Shown one piece after another: positions 37,973-49,600 of a DNA stretch of 64,000 bases (the stretch's first letter is position 1; each line of letters starts with the position of its first letter). Source of the stretch: Peribacillus frigoritolerans (GTDB lineage Bacteria; Bacillota; Bacilli; Bacillales; DSM-1321); the NCBI GenBank assembly GCA_030562215.1, contig JAUPFL010000001.1, forward strand, positions 3,398,501 to 3,462,500. The letters are read 5' to 3'. The notes beneath the pieces are model-generated. The model did not search any database. It was not told the origin of the DNA and worked only from the letters and a program-made list of their open reading frames with translations. Both the position numbers and the translations under genes were made by a program.

Positions 37973-39522
37973 ATGGGACCCTCATTGGTATCATTCATTA
38001 AAATCATTTTTTTGATTCTTGCTTTTTTGGGCTGTGGCTGTCTGGATATATCATCTGGACGTAAATTTATAGGCCGTGACTTGAAAAGATTAAAAGGAAG
38101 CCGAAAAAGCTGTCTTTCCAATCTTGCATGCGAAATGGGTATATCGGTTCAAGGTACGGGTGTCCCATTGACGTTAATTTGATAAGGTGGGTCATCAAAA
38201 ATACGGCTGCTATGGTAATGCCAAGCAGCCCCCAAATTTGGGCCCCGATTAAAAAGGGGAACCGCAAAAGCCGAATGGCATTCCCCATTTTATAAATGGG
38301 AGTAACAAATGATGCCAATGCCGAGAGGGCAACGATGATCAATAAGATATTACTGGTCAAACCAGCTACAACGGCGGCTTGACCAATAACGATACCGCCG
38401 ACGATACCTAATGTCTGACCTACCTTTGTTGGCAGCCTGGCAGCCGCTTCCCGTAATAGCTCAATGGAAATCTCCAAGAATAATGCTTCGATCAATGGCT
38501 GAAAAGGGATTAAGTTCCTTGAAGTGACGATCGTTTCAAAAGATCTTTAGGAATCAGTTCATAGTGATAAGTCAGAACGGCTACATAAATGGGAGTGGCA
38601 AATATCGAAAAAGCGACCGCGAATATCCTTAATAAACGGAAAGCAGATGCCGGAATCCATGGCATATTATAATCTTCCATGGTGATAAAGTACTCCAACA
38701 AAATGGTTGGAGTAATGAGTACAGAAGACGACCTATCGATTAACAAGGCTACTTTACCTTCAGCCAGTGCACTTGCGATGCGATCAGGCCTTTCCGTATT
38801 TAAAAAAGGGGAAATAAGGTATTTGAATTATCATATAGCATTTGCGCGAGATAGGACCCGTCCAATATTTCATCAAACTCTACGTCATTGATCCTTTGGA
38901 TAACATTATTAACATTTTCCTGATCAACGATCCCTTCTATCGATAAAACTGCCACTTTCGTTTTAGACAAGGATCCCACAGTCATTTCATTTACTTGCAA
39001 TTCAGGGATAGGCAGCCTTTTTCTGACTAAATTAAGATTGATATCAAGATCCTCGACAAATGCTTCTTGAGCACTTATGATTCCAAATTCAAGTTCAGGT
39101 TTCTCAACTTGTCTTCCTTGTTGGGCCGCAACATTGATTAATAGGCATTCATCAAGATTTCCATCTAAACGAAGTGCAATTTCGCCTCTCAATATCCTTT
39201 CTTCGATTACAGCCTTGGTACTGGTGATCAGTGTATTTTCAATAGGTACTTTTTCTTTAATTTGCTCCAAATTTATCGTTTCCAGAGTCGGTATGACAGA
39301 AAGAACACTTTCATGAAGTACTTTTGCATCGATCAAAGAGCGATAAAAAGAGACCCAATAGCCTACGCCATTATATGTTCCTTGATGGTTTATGAAATCA
39401 TTGGATGAAGAAAGAGTATTGAATAGGTCCCTGACTTCTGAAACTTTATTTAATTCATCATTTTTTTCGTTTGGTTGATTGGGCTTTTTTTTGAACGTTC
39501 TGCGGTTAAACAATGTTGTCAC
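37969..39522 (-). CDS. Spore germinant receptor A subunit, GerAA family (three frame breaks)
   Basis: A soluble N-terminal domain (IDAKVLHESVLSVIPTLE; RGEIALRLDG) is followed by a membrane domain with FLEISIELLREAAARLPTKV and GQTLGIVGGIVIGQAAV, hallmarks of GerAA/SpoVAF. Breaks at 38802-38807, 38534-38536 and 38104-38108 are each cured by one extra base, giving about 518 residues ending in GPI at 37969. The start is GTG 39522 or, with better spacing to AGAGGTG, the TTG 9 bases on. It heads a minus-strand A-B-C operon divergent from a second one. Confidence 0.78.
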
Positions 39523-39724
39523 CTCTGCACTAAAGCTTATTATCCTAGCATTTGCAATTTAATTACAAATTAACCATTTTGGATGATAATGTTGCTCGTT
39601 TCATAGATGAATTTCATAAAAAATCCTTGGTTTAAAAGTCTGTCCCATATCCTGTTCGCATAAAAAAATTGAAACAAGAGGAAACTGAAAAAATAAAAAC
39701 CCATTTAACCAAAAGGAGTTCACC

Positions 39725-41175
39725 ATGAAAAGTAAACCCTTGCATATTAAATTGGATCAAAAGCAGGAAAAATTGAAATCTGAATTGGATATGCAGGATG
39801 ATGTAGTATTTAAACAGATATTCATTCCCGGTTATGAAGTTTCGGGATTATTCGTATTTGTCAATGGAACGATGGATTACCCTGCATTCAATGAGATTGT
39901 TCTGGATTTATCGGCTGCCCAGGTCGAAACCAAGCATCCGGTTTCTATCGAACAGCTAGTCATTTCAAAAATCTGTTCAGTCAGGGAACAGGATGTTGAA
40001 ACATATGAAACAGCCAAAGAGCATATTTTTGACGGTAAAACGCTTTTATTTATTGATGGAATGGTAAAAGGTTATGTCTTGAATCTGGAAAAGGAAAAAA
40101 ACCGAACGTTTGGTGAACCTTCTACAGAGAGGGTTGTCCGGGGACCGAAAATGGGCTTTATCGAAAGTCTTCAGGAAAATATCGGCTTGATTAGGCAATA
40201 TTCAAACCATCCGAAACTTATCGTCAAACAACAGAAGTTCGGGACGATGGAAAAACGGGAAGTTGCGTTGATTTATTATGAAGGAAAAGCAAGCGATTCA
40301 TTGTTAAAAGAAGTGAATAAGCGGATAAATGAAGTGAAAGCTACTGATCTCCAAGACTCGGGGATGCTTGAGGAATTAATTGAAGATACAGCGTTAACCC
40401 CTTTTCCGCAAATCCAGAATACGGAGCGGCCGGATAAAGTATTGGCTGCATTGCAGGAGGGGAGGGTGGTCATCATGGTTGACGGTTCTCCATTTGCATT
40501 GATGGCACCTACGACGATTACGATGCTGCTGCAGTCACCGGATGATTATTATGAAAGATGGGTTGCAGGAACTTTTTGCGTATACTTCGCTACTTTTCTT
40601 TATTTGTTACCGTTTTTCTTTCAGGGATTTATATATCCTTGGTCTCCTTCAATCCTGGATTGCTTCCGACAGAACTGGCTATGTCAATAGCAGGTACAAG
40701 GGAAAACGTCCCCTTTCCTCCTTTTGTAGAGGCAATCATCATGGAATTGACAATTGAACTGCTTCGCGAAGCAGGCATTCGGCTCCCGGCACCTATTGGG
40801 CAAACGGTTGGATTGGTTGGCGGAGTCATTATTGGACAAGCAGCCGTTCAAGCGAATTTAGTGAGTTCCCTGATGGTCATCATCGTTTCGATCACGACGA
40901 TTACTTCGTTTACGGTACCACAATATAGCTTTGGACTGGCGTTCAGGGCATTAAGGTTCGGGGCGATGATTTTTGCAGCCGTTTTAGGTTTATACGGAAC
41001 CACACTATTCTTTATCATCGTTATCAGCCATTTATCAAAATTGACCAGCTTTCAAGAACCTTATTTTCAACCTATGGATTTTTCGGTAAAAAAACTTGGA
41101 AGGATGCGTTCCTGCGGTTACCGAAGCGGAAAAAAGGGGGATTCTCTTGGGCCAATCCGACGGCAAAATTCTTAG
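39725..41175 (+). CDS. Second GerAA-family germinant receptor subunit (two frame breaks)
   Basis: The N-terminal domain shows FVNGTMDYPAFNEIVLDLSA and ILEGR-like LFIDGMVKGYVLN. The membrane domain shows IMELTIELLREAGIRLPAPI and GQTVGLVGGVIIGQAAV. One extra T at 40573-40577 joins WVAGTF to LRILRYFSLFVTVF, and one extra A at 41088-41094 gives KKTWKDAFLRLPKRKK at the C-terminus. The final residues are uncertain because both frames run a little into the next gene. It differs in sequence from the divergent copy, so it is a distinct receptor and not a recent duplicate. Confidence 0.78.
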
Positions 41176-42239
41176 TGGGGAATTGGCAGCGATTATTTCA
41201 TGCAGCATGTTAGGAATTGGGATGCTGACGCTTCCAAGGACGATAACGGAAAAAATCAATTCGTCCGATGGATGGATTGTCTTGATTTTTACTGGGATCG
41301 CAATTGCCCTTTTGATATGCCTATTGGTTGTACTGTTAAAAAAACATAAGGTCGCTGACTATTACACATACATGGAGGAGGCCTATGGAAAGTGGTTCTC
41401 CAAACTTATTGGGTTGGTCGTGGTGGTGTACTTTATAGGCGTGGCCAGCTTTGAAGTTCTTGCGATGAGTGAAATGGTCCGCTTTTATTTGTTGGAGGAA
41501 ACCCCGGTTGAGATCGTGATACTTTCCTTGATCTTAGCGAGCGTGCATCTTTTGACAGGTAAAATTAAAGCCATAGCAAAGGCATGTGTCTTTTTTCTTC
41601 CTTTGACAATCGTCATCGTCTTGCTCATTTATTTGTTCAGTCTTAGGGTGGTCGAGTTAAAAACCTCCAGCCTGTTCTTGCTAAAGGATTTCTCCCTGTC
41701 ATGAAAGGAATGGGCTCCGGAACTTTGTCTTTTTTGGAATTGAACTTTTCATCTTTTTTGTTTGGCGTCGTTAAAAATCAAAACAAAGTAAAAAGTGGCG
41801 CTTTAATCGGTTTTTTCATACCGCTGATATTATATATAATTACATATGTTCTGGTAGTGGCTACACTGACTGTTCCGGAAGTCATTGCAGTTACTTGGCC
41901 AACCATTTCATTTATTCAGTCCTATGAAGTAACAGGCATATTTTTAGAGCGTATGGAACTATTTCTCTTAATAACTTGGATTCTTCAGTTTTTTTTAACA
42001 CATGCGATTTACTATTACTTCGCAGCAGAAGGGATGACGAAAATATTTAGTAATTCATATACAACGAACCTTATTGTTTTGGTTCCAATCGTTTTTTTCT
42101 GGCCAAAATCCCTAAAGACATACTTGAAATTTTTAAAATGAGCGATTTGCTTGGATATCTATTTCCGGTTATATTGATTGGCTTGCCAATAATTACATTC
42201 CTAATCGTTCAAGTGAAAAGGAGCAGAAGAAGCGGATGA
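41148..42239 (+). CDS. Second GerAB-family germinant receptor subunit (at least two frame breaks)
   Basis: TTG start at 41148 after AAAGGGGG, reading MGQSDGKILSGELAAIISCS. Membrane segments follow the GerAB pattern. One extra A at 41659-41663 gives ELKNLQPVLAKGFLPVMKG, and one extra T at 42092-42098 restores LAKIPKDILEIFKMSDLLGY and a hydrophobic last helix, ending at 42239. The segment after GTLSFL may hold two further compensating errors (expected GIELFIFF). Its end overlaps the C-subunit start (ATGA). Confidence 0.72.
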
Positions 42240-43341
42240 AAAGATTATGGTTGATCTTGCTTATTGCTTTGCTTACAGGCTGTTGGGACAGTGAAAATAT
42301 TGAAGAGTTATCCCTTGTTGTGGGAGTGGGGATCGATAAAAGCAAAAAGAAAGACGAAATCATGTTAACACAGCAAATTTTGGTCCCTCCAGGAAATGGT
42401 GTTCAAGAGAATCAGGCCCAACTCAAATATAAAAATGTTACCGTCAGTGCTAAAACTCTGCATGAAGCAATTAGGGATTCTTTGCTCATAACCAATACGG
42501 TATTAACCAATCATCAGCGCATCATGCTCATTAATGAAGATTTATTAAGGAAAATCCCGATGGAAGCGATCATTAATCAGTCAATACGCGATAATAATAC
42601 AAGGAGAAGCTGTCATGTTTATTTAACGAAAAGACCTACGAAAGAAATTTTGGGACTATCCGTCGATGGGGAGATTCCTTCGAATGTAATCTATGAATTG
42701 AAAGATAATGAGAACAGAACGAATAAAATACTTCCGCCTTTAACACTGGGCAAAGCATCATCAAATTTGCAGTCAGATGGAAGCTTTGCCATTCAGACCG
42801 TTGATATTAGGGGGGGAAATTAATTTTGAAGGGGGCAGGGGTGATCAACAATTCAAAGTTGGTCGCGGTCATGAATGATGAGGATATTGCTGCATTAAAT
42901 TGGTTGAACGGAGAGGTAAAGGGCGGAGTAATCGAAGCGGTCCAACACGGTGAGCCTTTAAGTGTTGAAATAATTAATAGGATAAGAAGGAAAATCACGA
43001 CGGAATTGAACGGTGATCATTTGACGATCAATATTGAGGTCGGGTACACAGGAAGACTTTCGGAAGATTGGTATGGTAAGGAGAATTCTTTTGAAAAAGC
43101 CTATTTAAAGGAGATTGAGCATATTGCCGAGGCTAAAGTGAAAAAGGATGTCAAGAAAATCGTATACAAATTACAGCATGAATATAAAACAGGGGTAGCG
43201 GGATTGTATCGTTATGTGGAAAATCAGCATCCAAAGTTTTGGGAGAAAAATAAGCAGAAATGGGACGAAATTTTAAGTAATGCTGACATTAATTATGATG
43301 TGAATATTAGGGTCATAGACATCGGTTCAAAAGGGGGATAA
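42236..43341 (+). CDS. Second GerAC-family germinant receptor lipoprotein (frame break)
   Basis: Signal peptide MKRLWLILLIALLTGC with the lipobox Cys at residue 16, then WDSENIEELSLVVGVGID, diagnostic of the GerAC family. One extra G in the G7 run at 42810-42816 joins QTVDIRGG to KLILKGAGVINNSK. The C-terminal Spore_GerAC domain (AKVKKDVKKIVYKLQHEYKT) is intact, for about 369 residues. A terminator follows. Confidence 0.83.
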
Positions 43342-43357
43342 AGTGATTGGTTATAAG

Positions 43358-43386
43358 AAAACCTTCCAAATCGGAAGGCTTTTTTG
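43358..43386 (+). terminator. Terminator of the plus-strand ger operon
   Basis: AACCTTCC and GGAAGGCTT form a stem followed by TTTTTT. Confidence 0.8.
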
Positions 43387-43425
43387 TCAATGCTGTTAAG
43401 TTAAATAGCCAAAGAAAGGGTCCAT

Positions 43426-44908
43426 TCATGGATCACCGTATGTTCTAGGCAGATTCGTCACTTCATGTGCAACCCTGATGCCGGATTGAATGGCTCCTTC
43501 AATCCATGCTGGGACGGTTGATGTATGCTCACCAGCGAAGTGGACCCTTCCTTCAGGTGTTGGGATGTATGGAAACAAGTCCGTTTCCTGACCAGGTTTA
43601 AACATGGAGAAAGCACCGTATGAATACTGATTCAGTGTCCAGCTATAAGAAGCCCCTGATAAAAAATGATCATACACTTGTTTTCCATGAATCACTGCCA
43701 AATTTTTCAATGCGTGTTGTATACGGTCTTTTTCGGAAGTATATCCCATAATGTGGCATCATCTTCCCATGTATAACTTGCTAAGATGAGACCGGATTCA
43801 CTCTGGTTGCTCGTTTGGCTGGGGTAATAAGAAAATCTAATGGGTAAATCGGTCGTCAGTTTACCGCCGAAGATTCCTTCCTTTTCCCAAAACCTATGAG
43901 TGAATTGAAGCCCGATTTTAGTGGACGCAGCATAATGGAGTTCCCTTATTGCCCTCCACTTATTATAGGAAAAGGAGTTCCTGGGTTCTATATCTATGAA
44001 TTGCAACAATTGAAGAGGGATTGTCACGATGGCAATGTCACCGGTAACCGTTAAGGGGTTTTGGCTTTGAGTATGTTTGGAGTGGATGGTGACTTGATTA
44101 TCATGTTGAACGATCTTTGTCACTTCATATCTGAAGTTTAAATTATCCTTCAATTCCGGTAGAAAAGCATAAGGAAGCCGGTCGTTTCCACCTTCGATTG
44201 CAAAAAATTCACGTCTGGATTAAAGAGCGGCATAAGTTCCCGAAGTATGGCCGGAAAAAGAAAGTTCAGGGAATCCTTCTAAACCCATCAGGACCTTGAT
44301 GCTTTCAATCGCCCCTGTAGATAGACTGACCCCGACTGGATTGTACTGTAAAAAGAAGCTCATGGAGTATTTATCAAACTCTTTAATGACTATTTCCCAA
44401 TTTCTACGTGGGTTTTGAATGATGAAGTCAGTCACAGGCTTAATTGCCATGTTGAGTAATTCTTCTGCTGTTTTACCTCTTTCATGGGGAGCTACAGGGT
44501 ATCTCAATATATCCGGGTTCCGTTGATATATGGCAGCGGTCGTCTTGATTCCATTGGCATAAATGGGATCATTAGGAGTAGCATTTACAAAAGTGTTGAC
44601 ACGTAAACCATACTTCTTGATGTATTCAGCAACCAAGTAATGATAATTCGGAATGCGCATGGCACCGGCTTCAAGGTAGGAACCTTCAGAAAATGGCTCC
44701 CGTATAGTCAAAACACGCCCTCCGACCCGCCCGGTTGCTTCAAATATCGTTACATCGTGCCCCGCTTGTTTTAACAGGGATGCTGCAACCAACCCAGACA
44801 TGCCGGCACCAATGATAATGATTTTTTGGGGACCTGGGAAGGCCCCAGGCCATTTCTTATAACAGCAAGCATTTGATCGGGTGAAAGCGGATCTTTGAAA
44901 AAGGACAA
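43426..44908 (-). CDS. Flavin monoamine oxidase / L-amino-acid oxidase family (YobN-like), several frame breaks
   Basis: FAD-dependent amine oxidase. Reconstructed from TTG 44908 it begins LSFFKDPLSPDQMLAVIRNG, and with one extra T at 44822-44827 reaches the FAD site KIIIIGAGMSGLVAASLLKQ. Conserved GGRVLT and GAMRIP follow, with the C-terminal FAD motif GRVHFAGEHTSTVPAWIEGA. Breaks also occur around 44190-44225 (two) and near 43735 (one extra G gives DILPEKDRIQHALKN). About 494 residues. Substrate: probably an aromatic L-amino acid or amine. The cluster of breaks leaves open that it is a real pseudogene. Confidence 0.72.
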
Positions 44909-45726
44909 AGGGTTTTTCTCCTCTCTTGTTACACTTTCTATATGGGATTTAAGCTATTTTATTCCGATTGGGTCACCATTTATGAAGGATCTTCAATAAT
45001 TTGTCATGATTGATTATTGCTATCGTATTCCTCTAGGTTTATCCTTTATGTGGAATGCTCAAATATTAGATAATTTAATAGTGCAGAAGATGAATATGCT
45101 GATTTATTGTTAAAAGATGATGCCATTTTTTCGGAAGCTAACTATCTAAGACTACGATTTATGATGGAGCCGAATTTAGAAAGTTAGAGAAGCAGTGTTC
45201 AGCTTTTTTGAACAATGGGATGAGATAACGAAGAATGCTATTCGCAAACTTATTTCGGAAAAAACGCACCAATCTATATAAATCAAGAAAAGTCGATCAA
45301 GCAATAAAAAAGTGGCATTAAATAACTGAGGCAATTATCGTTCTTTGTCCTTTGAAACCAAACGCTTTATTAGCATAACAATTGGAGTTAGTATAGTTTC
45401 AAATATTTTAGCGAGTGCGCATAAAACAGTGTTAATGAAGTTACAAAAAGGTTTTAGGCTCCTGATCTATGAATTAATGGGATATCACAATTCTCATCAT
45501 CCGTAAAAGTGCTAATTCCTGAATAAATAATAAGAAAACGCTATTCCATGATAGAGTTTTTTTATTATAGTATTCCTTATTTCTATACATAAAATCAATC
45601 GTTAGAAACATAGAGTGAAGTTTATTAGTTTTTATTTAAACATATTTGTTTTATGATTGTTTTAGAAGATGATACTGTATAAATCCTTATACTTTCTCAT
45701 AAAATATATAATAAAAGGGGTTTATT
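44909..45726. other. Intergenic region, possible gene relics
   Basis: No intact gene. Around 45090-45290 short coding-like strings appear in two frames (EYADLLLKDDAIFSEANYLR; FFEQWDEITKNAIRKLISEK), suggesting a decayed small regulator-like gene that I cannot name. The last 150 bases are very A+T-rich and should hold the promoter of the next gene. Confidence 0.35.
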
Positions 45727-47422
45727 ATGATTAAAATGGAAGAAATTACCTCAGACAACTCCTTCACTATAGTGAAACCCTATACATCTTTAATGGATAT
45801 GAAGAATAACTTTTTAAAGTATGATTTTGTAATCATTTCAGCGAAGGAATACTACATTGTTTCGAAGAATGAATGCAATTTCTTGGCATTAATGGATGAT
45901 TCACTGTCTGTAATCGAGTGGATTGAAAAGGTAAAGTGGACGCCCTCTACCATTTCTACAATAGATGAACTTTCTATGTTACAAACTGATTGGAGCAGAC
46001 CGGTCCTAATTAAAGATCCAGAAAAAGAAGGAATTAGTGGAATCATAACTGCAAACCAATGGGTTCAACTGCTGGAATTGAAAAATGAGGAGCTATCCGC
46101 ATACTTTTCTACATTGGCGGAAACCATTAATGACGCAGTCACAGCTGTGGATCAAGAGGGGAAAGTTATCTGCTGGAATACCGTTGCTGAGGGAACATAC
46201 AGCATTAAACGTGAAAATATCCTTGGTCAAAAGATTGGCGAGCATTTTCAATCAGAGTCTATTATATTACATCGTATATTAAATGAGGGACGTCCCGTTC
46301 GTGGGGCTTACCATCGCCCTAATAATGATAATCACGTATTAGTAAATGCCTCCCCAGTTATCAAGGATAATACAGTTATTGGAGGCATTGCAACGGAACA
46401 TGATATTACTCAAATTGTTCGTTTGAACGAGGAACTTGATTCTTCGTTACCATTACTTATCCATCAGGACAACCCTTTTTCCTCTATTATTGGAGTAAAT
46501 GTAGAAATTCAAAAGGCCGTGAAGGTAGCGCAAAAAGTTGCCTACGCGGACATTCCGGTTCTGTTAACCGGAGAACCAGGTTCAGGAAAAGAGGTGTTAG
46601 CACAAGCTATTCATTACGGCGGTTCAAAGCGTACCGGCCCTTTTGTATCTATTAATTGTTCAGCCATTCCTTCCACTCTTTTAGAGATTGAATTATTTGG
46701 ATATCAAAAGGAGTTTTTACAGCAGATAAGAAGACTGGGAAAAATGGAAAAATTGAACAATCACATAACGGAACTTTATTTATTGAAGAAATTGATAAAA
46801 TGCCATTGGACATTCAAGAAAAATTTCTACACTACTTAGAACATGGATCATTTTATCGTGTAGGTACAACGGAATTATTGACGACGCATACACGTGTAAT
46901 TGCCTCTACATCTCAGGCATTAGAAGCAATGGTAAAGAAAGGGAAATTCAACGAAAATCTTTATTATCGCTTAACTGTAATTAACATTGATATTCCTCCT
47001 TTGCGTGAAAGACCAGAAGATATTGTCAAATTAGTTGAACAGTTTGTGCAAGAGTTCAGTTCTAAGTATAAGAAACCAGTTCCGAAAATTGGATCGGAAG
47101 TTATAACTATTTTAGTTAACTATGAATGGCCAGGAAATGTCCGCGAGCTTCGGAATGTTGTGGAACGTGTTATCCTTCTGAATGATGAAAATATTATTAA
47201 AAGCAATCATCTTCAAAAAACATAACCAGTAGCTATTATGTTCATAATGGCCATATCTCAGGCCCACAAGAAACATCATTTCAGGAAGAGGAAAAAGAAG
47301 AGTTATCCATGATTCAAGAAGCCTTAAGCAAGACATATGGAAACAAAAGTGCGGCTGCCAAATTACTCGGTATGTCCAGAGGAACACTCTATAATAAGAT
47401 TAAAGAATACGGATTAAACTGA
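45727..47422 (+). CDS. PAS-AAA+ transcriptional regulator (NtrC/RocR type) with atypical GAFTGA loop, frame breaks
   Basis: An N-terminal sensor-like region is followed by a PAS domain (TINDAVTAVDQEGKVICWN, near residue 140). The AAA+ domain has Walker A GEPGSGKE and Walker B-like GTLFIEEIDKM, and the C-terminal Fis-type helix-turn-helix is NKSAAAKLLGMSRGTLYNKI. One extra G at 46710-46711 and one extra A at 47215-47220 give about 565 residues. The sigma-54 contact loop reads GVFTAD instead of GAFTGA, and Walker B has Glu-Glu instead of Asp-Glu. Nearby permease and proline-catabolism genes are the likely targets. Confidence 0.78.
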
Positions 47423-47542
47423 TTTATTTTGCATATTATTATGTCCCAGTTACGCTCTCTATCGAAACTCATGTTATCACCGATAATAAATTAAGACGAG
47501 GGCTAGTTTCTGAAAAGACTGCTTTGATAATATCCCCTTAAG

Positions 47543-48098
47543 GTAGACAGTGTAAAAAGACCACAAACAATCGTGGATATTACACTACTACCTGGAGGGG
47601 ATTTCATTATGGATAAAAAAGGAAAAAGTTCGAGAAATATTCAAAGGAAAAGAAAATGAAAGCTGTACAGATGTATTTATATGGGGAAAGCAGCAATGAA
47701 ACGAAGGGTTCCCAAATCAATTGAAAGGTATCGGAGTGTGATAATTATAAAGTACTGGCTGAAAAAGCGTATAAGAGACATTAGATGGTTTTATCCCAAA
47801 AAAGGGATGTATACAGAACCATTTTCCATTCGGATCAAGGCTTCTAATAAACATCCCATGCATACAATCTACGACTTCAATATCTTGGCATTAAGTGAAA
47901 CCAACATGATAATGTTTTAGTGGAATCGTTATTCCCCATTATAAATCAGAGATGTTGGATCAAAATTTTTAAAAAACTGATCAAGGCGTGGAAGAATATC
48001 TATTAATACAGCTACAAACGATTCCAAAAACGACTCAGCCACCAAGCTCCGATTGAATATCGAATCTCGATGACCGTAGTCTTCTTATGACTGTCTAC
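47543..48098 (+). mobile_element. IS3-family (IS150-like) insertion sequence relic
   Basis: Matching ends GTAGACAG (47543-47550) and CTGTCTAC (48091-48098) bound 556 bases. Inside are OrfA-like KAVQMYLYGESSNETKGS and OrfB pieces: HSDQGF, then TSHAYNLRLQYLGIK and HDNVLVESL, and the end YKRFQKRLSHQAPIEYRIS. Stops interrupt every piece and about 60% of a normal 1.4-kb element is gone. It lies between the regulator and the permease gene. Confidence 0.7.
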
Positions 48099-48207
48099 TT
48101 GACAGGTAAATCAAATGACTAATCTGAGTTGGGATCTTTTAATGCGCCAGCCCGTGCCTAAGTTCTAATAGAGTTCATTATTTATGTCATATTTCCTATT
48201 TTTATAA

Positions 48208-49600
48208 TTAAGAGGCATTTTTTTCTTTGCTCGTTGATATTAAATCCGATGCTTTCTTTTTCTTTAAGACAAAGAAAGAACTGACAATCAGTATAGTGAG
48301 AAGTAGTGTTAAAAGAATTGTAAACGTAAGGAATCAATAAATGTCATCGAGATAAATATACTAGTGATCGTAATAATCGTGGCATATGTTAAATAAGGAA
48401 ATAACCACATTCTGATCTTAAGTGCTCCAGGATTTTCTTTTTCGTATTTTCTTCGCATACGTAACTGAGAGAAGGCAATCACTAGATAAACAAGAAGTGC
48501 TACACCTCCGGAAGCATTAACTAAAAACAGAAATACTTTATCTGGAGAGAAGTAATTGAAGCCAATACTAATATAAGCAATAACGGTACATCCTAAAATC
48601 GCATTCATTGGTATCCCCTTCTTATTTACCTTTAAAAACATCTCGGGGGCATCTCCATTTTTTGCCATCGAAAATAACATGCGTGAGCTCGTATAAATAC
48701 CAGAATTCAAACAAGAAAGTACTGCCGTCAAAAGGAGGAAGTTCATGATTTGAGCTGCAGCTGGTATATTTAAAAGTTCAAGGACAGAAACAAAAGGACT
48801 TTTCATCAAACTGGAAGAGTCCCATGGAAGAATTGTTACGATTATTAAAATTGAACCTAGGTAAAAAGTTAAGATACGATAGATAACGGTATTTGTCGCA
48901 ACCCTCATGGCTTTTTCAGGATGTGAGGTTTCCCCTGCTGCAGTCGCCACAATTTCACTCCCCATAAAAGAGAACATAACAAGGGCAACACCTATAAAGA
49001 CAGAACTTATTCCAGATGGCAGGAATCCACCTCTATGTAGAAGGTTAGAAGTACCAGGTGATTCTATACCTGGTATGAAACCGAATATAATGGCCCCTCC
49101 AAGAATTAAAAAGAGTACAATACTGACAACTTTGATCATAGACAGCCAATACTCAAACTCACCAAATGATTTAACAGAATAGATGTTGGTTAGGGTTAAT
49201 AAAAAAGTAAGTATAAGGCTGACTGACCAAGAAGGCAAAGAAGGAAACCAATATTGAATAATTGTCGCACCTGCTATTGCTTCAACTGCAATGGCAATTA
49301 CCCAGAAAAACCAGTATAACCAGCCAATCGTGTACCCGGCCCATGGGCCGATCGCCTCTCGGGCATAAGTGGAAAAAGAGCCACTTGATGGATTTGCTGT
49401 TGACATTTCCCCAAGCATCCGCATCACTAAAATTACCAGTAATCCGCTAGCGCATATGAGAAAATAGAACCTGGCCCAGCCGTATTAATTAACGGGCCAC
49501 TTCCAACAAATAACCCAGCACCGATGATTCCTCCGAGAGAAATCATGGTAATATGCCGAATTTTCAACTCTTTTTTTAATTCAGGTTGTTGATGATTCAT
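48208..49600 (-). CDS. APC-superfamily amino acid permease (two frame breaks)
   Basis: A twelve-helix permease of the AAT/GABA-permease type: ITMISLGGIIGAGLFVGSGP in helix 1, then PGSIFSYALAGLLVILVMRM after adding one base at 49444-49445, and MLGEMSTANPSSGSFSTYA. A second break near 48332 hides the last helix (LTFTILLTLLLTILIVSSFF) and a Lys-rich tail, with the stop at 48208. About 464 residues. Proline, GABA or another neutral amino acid is plausible. Proline is favoured by the divergent putCB-like genes, but this is inference. Confidence 0.8.
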
